Assembly: GCF_002174125.1 (NCBI RefSeq)
Contig: NZ_NEXX01000002.1
Span: 62,001 to 126,000 of the forward strand
From: Acinetobacter populi
GTDB lineage: Bacteria; Pseudomonadota; Gammaproteobacteria; Pseudomonadales; Moraxellaceae
DNA length: 64,000 bases
Direction of reading: 5' to 3'
Below are positions 26,650 to 36,700 of the stretch, piece by piece (positions within the stretch are counted from its first letter, which is position 1; each line of letters starts with the position of its first letter). The notes under the pieces are model-generated. The model ran no database searches. It was not told the DNA's origin and was given only the letters and a program-made list of their open reading frames with translations. Both the position numbers and the translations under genes were made by a program.

Positions 26650-27247
26650 GTGGATAAATATAGTGCTTCTGGCGACCAACTATACTGTTATCCTAACTCT
26701 AATATCCTCAAAAAATAAGTTAAATATTAAGAACCAAGAGTTACTATCCCAAGCTGAAAAAGACTTTTCGGAACTTGCTATTTCCCAAATTGAGTATACC
26801 GACCCACCTTATGATTTGAATTATCTAAAATCTATTCATTATCAACTATTTTCAGATGTATATGTCTGGGCTGGTGAGCTTAGACAAGTAGATATTTCAA
26901 AGGGTGATACTCGCTTCTGTACTTTTTCCCGGATTGAAATTGAAGCCAATAAAATTTTTAAAAATCTTGAGCAACAAAACTATTTTCAACAGTTAGATCA
27001 ACAAGAATTTACTCAAAAAATTTCTGATCTATATTGTGAACTTAATATTATCCATCCCTTTAGAGAAGGCAATGGACGCACTCAACGTATATTTTTTGAA
27101 CACCTCCTTGCCTTCTGTGGTTATGGTATTGACTGGTCAAAAGTACCCAATCAAGAGGTTTGGATTGAAGCCAACATTGCTGGCTATTTCTGCGATTTAA
27201 ATAATTTAGTTAAAATATTTGAAGTTTGCATTATTACTCACGAGTAA
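26650..27247 (+). pseudogene. fic: Fic-domain AMP transferase, frameshifted near its start
   Basis: From GTG 26650 the frame reads MDKYSASGDQLYCYPNSNIL and stops after a run of six A at 26710-26715. With five A it would continue NKLNIKNQELLSQAEKDF and run to 27247 as one 198-residue Fic protein. The Fic core is intact: LYCELNIIHPFREGNGRTQR contains HPFxEGNGR with the catalytic His. Fic enzymes attach AMP to target proteins, for example DNA gyrase in related toxins. Alternatives are polymerase slippage restoring the frame, a GTG start at 26663, or a sequencing error. Confidence 0.82.
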
Positions 27248-27527
27248 ACTTTTCCTTATCTTAATCTGTACTCCCAACAGCTAGACTGAATTTGCGCCAC
27301 TATTTAAGATGGAATCTTTTTATAAAATAGTTAGTTAATAAATTATTTATAAATCGTGGCAAACAATATCTAAATGAATCAAACCTCTTACTTATTAAGA
27401 CAATTCTAGTAGAGCAAAAAATTAAGGCTAAAGGGACTAAAGTTTATAATGGATTTATTATGTATATCACAAACTTATGATATAAATGATTTATACAAGA
27501 ATTTACTTACTTCAAATAGCGTAACTT

Positions 27528-29348
27528 ATGTACTTATCAAACATAAAACTTTGGAATTTTAGAAAATACGGTGAAGTTGGAAGTACTTTTGATCTAACTA
27601 AACCTAGTTTAGACCTTAATTTTACCAAAGGTCTTAATGTGCTAATTGGTGAAAATGATTCGGGAAAAACAGCAATTATAGAGGCCATTAAATTGGTTTT
27701 AAAAACTCATAGCTACGATTACATCAAGGTAGAAGATAAAGACTTTTTTGATGGTTCTACACGATTTAGAATTGAGCTTGAATTTAGTGATTTAACAGAT
27801 GAAGAAGCCAAAAATTTTATAGAATGGTTAGGTTGGAAAGGTACTGGAGCTGATGCTAGAACATTTTTAAAATTAAATTATGATGTAACTCGTAATGATA
27901 AAAAAATTAATCCGTCTGATATAAAGGCAGGTTCTGACTCAGAGGGTTATTTATTAACAGCAGAAGCTAAAGAGTATCTTAAAACAACATATTTAAGACC
28001 TTTAAGAGATGCTGAGAATGAGTTAATCTCAAAACGAAACTCGCGCCTTTCCCAAATTTTATTAGGTGATCCTACTTTTAAAAATAAAGATCAAAATCAT
28101 GAACTCGTTCATATGTTTGAAGGTCTGAATACAAATTTAAAAAAATATTTTAAAGGTGAAGAAATAAATTTTATCGATAAAGATGGTAATCCTGTAAAAA
28201 AAGCTTATGACGATGGGAGGATAATTAAAGACAAAATTGATGGTTATATTAAAGATTTCTACAATGAAGGTATTTTTACTGAATTTAATGTTTCATCAAC
28301 AGAATTAAAAAGTATTTTAGAAAAGTTTTCTCTTTTTTTAGAATCACAAAGAAATGTAGGTTTAGGAACTTTAAATCGACTTTTTATGGCAGCAGAGTTA
28401 CTTCACCTAAATAAAAAAGATTGGCATGGTTTACGTTTAGGATTGATTGAAGAGTTAGAAGCTCACCTACACCCTCAAGCTCAAATGCAAGTCATTGAAG
28501 CCTTACAAAGACAAGAACAAATTCAACTCATTCTTTCAACACATAGCCCCAATTTAGCATCAAAAGTCAAACTGGAAAATTTAATCCTATGTAATAAAGG
28601 TAATGCTTTTCCTTTAGGGAAATCCTACACAAAATTAGATGAAAAAAATTATATATATCTTGAAAAATTTCTCGATACTACAAAAGCTAACCTTTTCTTT
28701 GCTAAAGGCGTAATTCTTGTCGAAGGATGGGCAGAAGAAATCTTAATTCCAAGTATTGCAAAAGCAATAGGAAAAGATTTAACAGCCAAAGGCATTTCAG
28801 TTGTCAATATTGGTGGAGTTGGTTTTCAACACTATGCAAATATTTTCCTTAGACAAAATCCACCACACATGACCATTCCTGTGGTAATCATTACTGACAC
28901 CGATATTCGAACTTATGAAAAAATAACTGAAAAAGTCGGAGAAAAGGAGGTAACTAAATATGTAAAAAAAGATAATTCAATAGAAATCACAAAAAAAATA
29001 GCTGAAATTAATGCTAAATCCACTAGTAATCTAAAATATTTCCCCGCTCCTCAATGGACACTCGAATATTGTTTATTCAAGTCACCAAAGTTAACAGAAA
29101 TATTTCAAACAAATGCTAAGGCTATTCATCCCCAAATTTTTGCTGATGATAAAGATTTTGAATTAGAACTAGCAACACAATTATTCAAACAAGGACTCCA
29201 AAAGACAGAAATTGCCTATAAAATTGCTCATGATTTAGATGAGATAGCTAAAGACCTCTCGCATCAAACATTACATCTAAATGAAGCAGAAACTACAGAT
29301 AGTATTTATTATTTAATTGAGGCGATTAGATATGTCACAAACAGTTGA
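27528..29348 (+). CDS. gajA: Gabija protein GajA-like, OLD-family ATPase/TOPRIM nuclease
   Basis: 606 residues. The N-terminal ABC-type ATPase has Walker A GENDSGKT (41-48) and, after a long insertion, Walker B-like GLIEELEAHLHPQAQMQVIE (about 304-323), followed by STHSPNLASKV. The C-terminal TOPRIM domain has VILVEGWAEE (about 394-403) and VVIITDTDIRTYE (about 452-464), the acidic metal ligands of OLD nucleases. In Gabija, GajA forms the tetrameric DNA nicking core whose activity is held back by nucleotides and released when phage infection depletes them. Its last 17 bases overlap gajB. OLD nuclease plus UvrD-like helicase is the Gabija signature. Confidence 0.88.
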   Translation: MYLSNIKLWNFRKYGEVGSTFDLTKPSLDLNFTKGLNVLIGENDSGKTAIIEAIKLVLKTHSYDYIKVEDKDFFDGSTRFRIELEFSDLTDEEAKNFIEWLGWKGTGADARTFLKLNYDVTRNDKKINPSDIKAGSDSEGYLLTAEAKEYLKTTYLRPLRDAENELISKRNSRLSQILLGDPTFKNKDQNHELVHMFEGLNTNLKKYFKGEEINFIDKDGNPVKKAYDDGRIIKDKIDGYIKDFYNEGIFTEFNVSSTELKSILEKFSLFLESQRNVGLGTLNRLFMAAELLHLNKKDWHGLRLGLIEELEAHLHPQAQMQVIEALQRQEQIQLILSTHSPNLASKVKLENLILCNKGNAFPLGKSYTKLDEKNYIYLEKFLDTTKANLFFAKGVILVEGWAEEILIPSIAKAIGKDLTAKGISVVNIGGVGFQHYANIFLRQNPPHMTIPVVIITDTDIRTYEKITEKVGEKEVTKYVKKDNSIEITKKIAEINAKSTSNLKYFPAPQWTLEYCLFKSPKLTEIFQTNAKAIHPQIFADDKDFELELATQLFKQGLQKTEIAYKIAHDLDEIAKDLSHQTLHLNEAETTDSIYYLIEAIRYVTNS

Positions 29349-31326
29349 AATCACAGATGAAGATATACAATACGCTGAAAGTATCTTATTACCTCAAGGT
29401 AAAACTTTTGATGACGAGCGACGTAAATTTATCCGTAATTTATCTACGATAGATTTACAGGCTGTTCCGGGTAGTGGAAAAACAACAGCTCTTTTGGCAA
29501 AACTATTAATTTTAGAAACCAAGCTTCCTTTATCTGATGGTTCAGGAATTTTAGTTCTATCTCATACCAATGCGGCAGTGGATGAAATTAAAGAAAGAAT
29601 TCATCAATACTGTCCAAAATTGTTCCGCTACCCTAATTTTGTGGGGACTATACAAAGTTTCATAAATGAGTTTTTAGCTATCCCTTTTTATCTTTTTAAA
29701 CTTAAGAAAAAACCGCTACGTATTGATAATGAAATTTATGCAGAACAAATAGAGTTTTCTCTTTCATACAATACAAAAGCAGCTCTTTCAAAACGGGGCA
29801 TAAATTATATTGATATATTAAGTAATTCATTTATAAGTAATACAGGAATCTTTCAGCACTTTTGGAGCAATAACGAAATAAATATTCCAAAAATTGGTAG
29901 CCATACAAAGACATATAAAGAATTAGCAACCATAAAAATTAATTTACTAAAAACTGGTATTCTTAGCTTTAGCGATTGTTATGCTTTAGCACACAAATAT
30001 ATAACTAATTATCCTATTATCCACAAAATTATTAATAAAAAATTTAAATATGTGTATATTGATGAAATGCAAGATATGGATATTCATCAATATGAGCTTA
30101 TTGAAAAAATATTTACAGAAAATAATGATTCAAGTACTGTAATTCAAAGAATCGGAGACAAAAATCAATCTATTTATAATTCAGTAAAAGTAGCTTCAAT
30201 TTGGCAAGATAGAGACAATGTTCTTCACCTTTCAAATAGCCAACGTTTAAGTAGACCTATCGCAAGTATTGTTAAAAATTTTGCACTTTATCCAGAACAC
30301 TGCTCAGATATACAGGGAATGAATGAATGCCAACTTAAACCTCATATTCTATTGTTTTCAAATGAAAATATTAAAGCAGTCATCCCTTATTTTTCTCAAC
30401 TTGTACAACAATACAAAAACTCTGGTGAACTTAGCACTCGTCAAGACAAACCTCTACAAATAAAAGTCATATGTTGGAATACTGATTGGAAGGATGATGA
30501 AGCTAGTCGCTCCAATATAGCTAAAGTCAGATTGGAAGATTATCATCAATTTTTTAAAAAAAATGAGCAAAGACCAAAAGAAGATTATGATTGCTTAAAA
30601 AGCTACCTCCATTTCTATGATAAAAAATATACCACTCTATCTATGATTAGAAAAAATATTTTTCATGCTCTACTTAAGGTTTTAAGAATTGAAAATATTG
30701 CAACAAATGAAAATCGTCTTTATACAATTTCAAATTTAATTAAACACTTAAAGGTAAACTCAGAACTAAATTATGCAGGTCTAAATTTAAAAGTATATCA
30801 ATGTTGTTTAAAAGTAATTAAAAATGACAGAGATCAGGCCTTATCTGACTTACAAACTTATATTCCTGTATTCATTTCTTATTTTAAAGAAAATCATAGG
30901 CTTTCTTCACACTGTATTGATTTTATCAATAATGATAAAACTGGTCTGAACCAATCTAATCAAAATCATTCCTATGTTTCAAATATGATTGAAGAAAATA
31001 ATCTAAAAATGGAAATTACCAGTGTGCATTCAGTCAAAGGGCAAACACATGATGCAACACTATATTTAGAATCATTCTATAATCAGGGGTATGGAAACTA
31101 TGAATCAGAACGTCTTAGAAATCAATTTTTAGGTATCCAAACAATTCCTCAAACTCTTGAAACACTGAAAACAAGCCATGATAAAATTATCCAATCAACA
31201 AAAATGGCGTATGTAGGATTTTCAAGAGCAACTCAGCTACTTTGTATAGCAATACACAAAGATAGATTTGAACAACATCTAAACACAATAGATCGGAATA
31301 TATGGGAAATTCAAGAAGTTGAATAG
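29332..31326 (+). CDS. gajB: Gabija protein GajB-like, UvrD-family helicase
   Basis: 664 residues from ATG 29332, inside the end of gajA; TTGAGGCG is its ribosome-binding site. Superfamily 1 motifs: Walker A AVPGSGKTTALLAKLL (about 44-59), LSHTNAAVDEI, Walker B YVYIDEMQDMD (about 240-250), motif III region IGDKNQSIYNS, motif V ITSVHSVKGQTHDATLYLE and motif VI KMAYVGFSRATQLLCIA. Bacillus GajB is nearer 500 residues; this one has a longer insertion between motifs III and V. It would work with GajA to sense or process phage DNA. The last gene before the IS cluster. Confidence 0.88.
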   Translation: MSQTVEITDEDIQYAESILLPQGKTFDDERRKFIRNLSTIDLQAVPGSGKTTALLAKLLILETKLPLSDGSGILVLSHTNAAVDEIKERIHQYCPKLFRYPNFVGTIQSFINEFLAIPFYLFKLKKKPLRIDNEIYAEQIEFSLSYNTKAALSKRGINYIDILSNSFISNTGIFQHFWSNNEINIPKIGSHTKTYKELATIKINLLKTGILSFSDCYALAHKYITNYPIIHKIINKKFKYVYIDEMQDMDIHQYELIEKIFTENNDSSTVIQRIGDKNQSIYNSVKVASIWQDRDNVLHLSNSQRLSRPIASIVKNFALYPEHCSDIQGMNECQLKPHILLFSNENIKAVIPYFSQLVQQYKNSGELSTRQDKPLQIKVICWNTDWKDDEASRSNIAKVRLEDYHQFFKKNEQRPKEDYDCLKSYLHFYDKKYTTLSMIRKNIFHALLKVLRIENIATNENRLYTISNLIKHLKVNSELNYAGLNLKVYQCCLKVIKNDRDQALSDLQTYIPVFISYFKENHRLSSHCIDFINNDKTGLNQSNQNHSYVSNMIEENNLKMEITSVHSVKGQTHDATLYLESFYNQGYGNYESERLRNQFLGIQTIPQTLETLKTSHDKIIQSTKMAYVGFSRATQLLCIAIHKDRFEQHLNTIDRNIWEIQEVE

Positions 31327-31457
31327 ACTGTATCTGCCCAGTATTGGCACATACAAAGAGACTTATAAAGGGTGTAAAGTGTACTGGTAATCCCCCTTAA
31401 AAAATAAAAGGATCTACAAGTAGAATTTTCTCTTAAGATACAAGCAGGAGATTCTGC

Positions 31458-31726
31458 ATGAAAACATCTAAATTTACTGATAGCCAGATCATGTCCATCT
31501 TGAAGCAAGCGGAGTCTGGCACACCTGTTGCTCTGCCCTTTGTCGTGAACACGGTATGAGTAATGCGACCTTCTATAAATGGCGTGCTAAATATGGCGGC
31601 ATGGATACATCTTTGATGGCACTGCTGAAAGAGTTGGAAACAGAAAATACCAGACTAAAAAAAATGTATGCTGAAGAGCGATTAAAGGCAGAGATTATTC
31701 AGGAAGTGATGGCAAAAAAGTGGTGA
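31458..31726 (+). pseudogene. IS3 orfA (helix-turn-helix subunit), frameshifted
   Basis: MKTSKFTDSQIMSILKQAES is a standard IS3 OrfA start. A frameshift lies near 31525-31535: the first frame goes to a stop at about 31560. The second frame picks up LCREHGMSNATFYKWRAKYG and ends in EVMAKKW. The end overlaps orfB in the usual -1 arrangement. Confidence 0.85.
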
Positions 31727-32193
31727 AGCCATCTTGTCGACGTCAGATGGCACAACAGGCGGTTGCCCACCATTCAGTTAGTATCCGTTTGGCTTGTACT
31801 GCATTTGGCATAAGTGAAACCTGCTACCTCTATCAGGCTAAACTCAGTGATGACAATGTACTCATTGCAGAACAGCTCATTGAACTCACTGAGGAAAATT
31901 CCGATTGGGGCTTTGGTCTATGCTTCTCATATTTACGGCATGTTGAGAGTCACTGCTGGAATCACAAGCGGGTTTATCGCATTTACTGTGAATTGGCACT
32001 GAATCTGCGTATTAAACCGAGAAAAAGACTAAAACGACATGCGCCTGAACCACTGAAAGAACCGATCCGAGAAAATCAGGTCTGGTCACTGAATTTTATG
32101 CACGATCAGCTTTCCGATGGTCGCAAATTCCGATTATTAAATGTTTGATGATTACCGTCGAGAAGGTTTAGCTATTGAAGTAGGATTTTCATT
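31720..32193 (+). pseudogene. IS3 orfB (transposase), truncated
   Basis: Starts as OrfB with the HTH_21 region (QAVAHHSVSIRLACTAFGIS) and reaches WSLNFMHDQLSDGRKFRLLN, the first DDE strand, where the catalytic Asp has become Asn (normally WSMDF). A small frameshift follows, then DDYRREGLAIEV, and the gene ends at the IS66 end. About half of the catalytic domain is missing. Confidence 0.85.
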
Positions 32194-32249
32194 GTAAGCA
32201 TCCGCTGCCCCCCCCTTAAACGTAAGCATCCGCTGAACCCCACTTAAAC

Positions 32250-33186
32250 TCAAGTAGGGTTCCATTTATGTGGTAGTAATTCTTCGATGTCTTTCATTTT
32301 ATGGGTAGGTAACCTTGTAAGGACATCAGTTAAATAAGCATAAGGATCAAGCCCATTGAGTTTAGCCGACTGAATTAAAGTCATAATATTGGCTGCCCGT
32401 TGCCCACTTCGCAGTGAACCTGCAAACAGCCAGTTTTTACGTCCTAATGCCCAAGGGCGCATCTGATTTTCAATCCAGTTATTGTCGATTGGTAAGTTAC
32501 CATCATCCAAATAACGGCTTAAGGCTTGCCAACGTTTTAGACTGTAATTGATCGCTTTTGCTGTAGGCGAACTCGATGGTACTTTGAACTGATGTTCCTT
32601 CATCCACTCATACAGTTGCTGCATGATCGGTTCACCGTCCTGTTGCCTTCGCTGTCGTCGTTGTTCTGCTGTACAGTCTGGAATTTCTCTTAATTCTGCT
32701 TCAATTTGGTAGAATTGTTGAATCAATGATAGGACTTGCTCGGCAATCAGACTTTTACCAGTCACATGCAGCTCATGGAATTTACGACGGGCATGTGCCA
32801 TACAGCCGACTTCGATAATTGCGTTATTTTTGAACTATGCCTTATAACCACTGTAATCATCACAGACCAATTGACCTTGCCAGCCTTTAAGGAAATCTTG
32901 AGGATGTTGTCCTGATCGACTTGGTTGAAAGTCATACACAACTGCCTGAACCGAATTGTACTGTGTGGTGGTATATACCCAGACATAACCTTTTCTGGGT
33001 TTCTTCTCACCAATTTGCATCACTGTCACTGGCGTTTCATCTGCATGCATGACGTGTTGCTGTAATACAATCTGTTTCAGTGCCTGAGCTATCTTCTGTG
33101 AGTTGCTGATGCTGCATTGCCAATTGTCTGGTGAATTCCAACAATTGTTCATGGGTCAGTTAGCTTAAATTAGGCAGTGTATTCAT
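32250..33186 (-). pseudogene. IS66 transposase tnpC, deleted and with stop codons
   Basis: The frame starts at 33186 as MNTLPNLS, hits TAA, and continues LTHEQLLEFTRQLAMQHQQL. A large internal deletion then joins it to the catalytic part (HVMHADETPVTVMQ, GYVWVYTT). A TAG at 32835-32837 interrupts GYKA and FKNNAIIEVG. The C-terminus is kept: HARRKFHEL, NNWIENQMRPWALGRKNWLF and the closing IS66 C-terminal domain. About 250 codons are missing compared with the family. Confidence 0.85.
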
Positions 33187-33260
33187 GACCACAGTATGCC
33201 TGAGATCAGGTTATAGATGGAATAGGCTGTTTGGAGGATGGTGGAATTCAGTTGCTTCGT

Positions 33261-33596
33261 TTAGAGGGTGTCGATCACCTGCTGTCGTCCGATCCGCTGC
33301 CAAGGTAAACCCTGAATCAGTGCTTGTAATTGTTCTGAGCTGATGCCCATCGTGTCACCCTGATGGATGTGCGCCCAGTGAAATTTACCCTGTTCCAGCC
33401 GCCAGGCACACAGCCAGATACCCAATCCATCATGTACCAGCACTTTCATACGATGACCACATTTATTGCAGAACAGATAAGCACAATGAAGTTTGACACA
33501 GCCAAAGGCTTTCAAGACTTGAGCAAGTACAGTATCTGTACCTGCACGCATATCCATCGGCTGGGTAGCGAGCCAAATTTCATCGATACGGATCAT
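33261..33596 (-). CDS. tnpB: IS66 accessory protein TnpB, intact frame
   Basis: 111 residues, the normal length. WLATQPMDMRAGTDTVLAQV, then LFCNKCGHRMKVLVHDGLGI and WLCAWRLEQGKFHW are the IS66 Orf2 (TnpB) hallmarks. Its ATGA start overlaps the stop codon of the tnpA remnant, the usual translational coupling. No function is likely without tnpA and tnpC. Confidence 0.9.
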   Translation of the reverse strand: MIRIDEIWLATQPMDMRAGTDTVLAQVLKAFGCVKLHCAYLFCNKCGHRMKVLVHDGLGIWLCAWRLEQGKFHWAHIHQGDTMGISSEQLQALIQGLPWQRIGRQQVIDTL

Positions 33597-33643
33597 GATG
33601 TCAACTCTCGAATGAGTTGAGCAAGTGATGTTATATCTGTCAT
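33594..33643 (-). pseudogene. IS66 tnpA 3' remnant
   Basis: The last codons, MTDITSLAQLIRELTS, precede the TGA that overlaps the tnpB start. The rest of tnpA is absent. Confidence 0.5.
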
Positions 33644-33714
33644 TATGTGGTTACATACTACTAGTTTCAAACATCTTTTTTCAAATCTGATTCTTACCCA
33701 TGATGATGGTTACT

Positions 33715-36700
33715 TCAAGATTTAGTTACATATATATCTGTTTTAAAGTGTTCTTCACTCCTAACACATATATTTTTATCTTGCCGTTTTACCCACAAAA
33801 TTTGTTTTTGAAAGCTTTCATTAAAAGGAAAATTTCCTGCTTCTTTAACTTCTAACCAGTTAATATATTTTATCTGCCAATACCCAACACCTTGATCCAT
33901 TCGGATTTCAATTTTTTTACCTGATTGCAATGTAAAAATGAAGTAACGGGCATGATCTATTTTTGAGTTTGATAAATGAAAATTTAGTTTTTGAGATAAT
34001 TGATCTTCAAAGTATTGTACAAAAAAATCTTTACATACATCTGATTGGCTAAAATCCGAATACAATTTATCTTCCTGTACATTTTTTCTTTTGAAAAAAG
34101 TTATAATTTTAATTTTTGGACGGCTACCCAATAACTTTTTAATTTCTTTAAATAACCCAGTAATCAAAATCATATTTGCTGGAGACTGGAGATATCGATC
34201 AGAATACTCCAACTCTACAACCTCATCATTTGTGAGATCATTTAATTTTGTGAGTGGAAAAATTTTATTCCAGAATTTTTTAGCAAACTCATCTACAGAT
34301 TGGTCATTAAAATCTTCACCAATTTTTAACTGATGAAACTCATTTTCATAAGATTCAATCGTCTTAAAATCAAAACTAAATTTTTGCAACTGCAATTCTG
34401 GAGAAGATATTGATTTATAACTTGGACTTTGACTCTCCAACCAGCATTCATTAAAGCAACTCACCTCTGCTGACTGATTATATAAGGTCGTTATTTGATC
34501 CTGATTTACAATCTGAGCGTACAAATATTCAGAGTTTAGATTGGTATTTACTGCAAATGAAAGACCAATTTTTTCCAAAGCCAACATTTCTTGTTGTAAT
34601 TGAGTTGTCACTTGCAAAGTGGGCGAAACCACAATAGTTAATTTAATATTACTGTTCAAAAACTTAAATAGTTTTTTTCTAATTGCAGTACATAAAACAT
34701 CCCAGTCTTCGCTCTCACCTGTTAAGCTGAATGTGACCTGAGTTGCTCCATAGTTTAAATACTGTTCAATAATCGAAAATGGGGTTCCAGCAATAAATTC
34801 TGTTTCAGGAATTGGAGACTCTAAATAAGTTAAAAAATCATCTCCCAACCATTCTAAAGCCAAAGTACGATCTAAGTTTTCAATATCATGTCTTGTTTGA
34901 GTATCTAGCAAGCATTTGCCACAAATTGAATTACAACTATCATCTATACAGTTCAGTTTTTCTACAAGTAATCTTAAAACCTCAGTAATATAATTAGCAG
35001 CTGTAGTCGCAAAACCCGCCCCACCGCTTAGGTCATCAAAAATTTGTAAAACTAAAACTGCTTTATCATCAATTTTCTTAACTTTTATTCCATAACCCAA
35101 TTCATCAGCAGCAATACCCAATTTAGTCGCTATTGCTTGACGTAAAGCCACAACCAATGTGGTCGCAATGATTGTACCTTCTTCAGATTTTAAAATGTAT
35201 TCATTACGAGTCGGATGTTTTAAAACAATTTCCAATACATCGGTTTTAATTTGACAGCCTAAATGAATATTAGATTTAACGACGCTTGAACCACCGCAAT
35301 CTGGTCGCTTAAATTTATCACCATCTTTTTGAGCTTTAAGTGCCTTATGTGGACGATCTGGAGTTAAGGTACTTGGGAACTTCGCTTCACCATCATAACT
35401 TTCTTCCATTGAATCGGCTCGACCACACTGCATACAAATGGCAAACCCTGTGCCGTTTAAACCTGAACTATATTGAAATACATGCCCATTTGGATCTAAA
35501 TTTAAATATCCCAAATTAGCATGTGGCAATGACCAACTTAAAGCCGTTTCTGAAAGACCTACCCAAGGTATCTGAACAGGAATATATTTTTGCGTAGTAA
35601 CATCATTATTAGGTTTATCATAAAAATCGACACTAAACCCATTCGGACGTAATACCTTTTTAACATCTTTAATAATTTCGCCACATTCAATATTTGTACA
35701 TATCAACTGCTCTTCATTCGACAAAACACCCGATGTTAGCCCTGTTTGACCACAGTGATGACACATCCAAGCATAATCAAATTTCTGTGGTTTCTTCTCA
35801 TGTTCATTATGAATATTTTGCCATGCAAGTGATATTCCTCTCGATGTATAGACACGACCATCAACGATGACTTCTGCACCTGGTGCATATTCACGTATAG
35901 CAATAGCAATATTGCGGCTTGGTAAGCCTTTTACTCGCGATAAATTATCCTCGCGATCAAGGTGACTTTCCAAATCCTTTGTTTTTCTGCTCTTTGAAAG
36001 CTTATCCCAACGATCTTTCTCTAGCTTATTCGTATTATCAAAGGTAATCACATCTGTTGGGAAACCATAACTTGGTAAAAAGTTACGCATCGCTAGCTCA
36101 GATAATAAGTATGCTTGGGTTAAACGGTATTTTTCGCATGTTAATCGATAAAGATAACTGCTATTAGGATTCGTAGCTAGTTCTTGTTGATACTCTCTTT
36201 CAACGATGACATATTCTTCCAACCATTCTATCTTGAGTTCTCGGATTTTTGTCACACAAGCATCTATGATTTCTGCATTATCAATATCTTTTAATGCTGT
36301 GCCTTTTTTCAAAAATTCTAATACTTGTTGATAATCTTTTACTGCTTTGCCCACTAACCATTTTTCAAAGGTGTCGCAAATTGAATCAGATTGACCATCT
36401 TGTTTAAGATAAAACCATTTCAAATCTAGTTTAGGTCGATCAATATCAGTCTCCCCTATTTCTTTGATTAAAAATATGGCAAGTAATTGTGCGTTGATAT
36501 GTCTCTGAATCAACCGTTGTGAATTAAAGCTCACATGAGGTGCCTGAATTGCTGTGTTATAAGCCCATAATGGTTGCTTAAACACTTGCTGATCGTGTGG
36601 ATTATTTTTACAAATAGTATAAGAAATAGCACGTGATTGACTACCACGTCCTGCTCGCCCTGTACGTTGTAAATAATTGGCAGGATGTGGAGGAACATTG

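Larger units (their letters stand above)
31385..32193 (+). mobile_element. Degenerate IS3-family element
   Basis: The left end, TGGTAATCCCCC with following AT-rich DNA, is shared with the solo end at 25040. Two overlapping transposase frames follow, both damaged, and the right part is cut at 32194 by an IS66-type end. It cannot transpose. Confidence 0.85.
32194..33650 (-). mobile_element. Degenerate IS66-family element
   Basis: Two copies of GTAAGCATCCGCTG (32194-32207 and 32222-32235) mark IS66-type terminal repeats at the left side. The tnpC, tnpB and tnpA remnants follow on the minus strand. No matching right end is seen before the helicase gene, so that side has been lost. Confidence 0.82.

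Noticed and set aside
32835..32837. In-frame TAG codons in tnpC and in the 43.6-kb small gene as a sign of stop-codon recoding
   Set aside because: TAA also interrupts the integrase and tnpC, and all affected genes are mobile-element debris; ordinary decay explains them.
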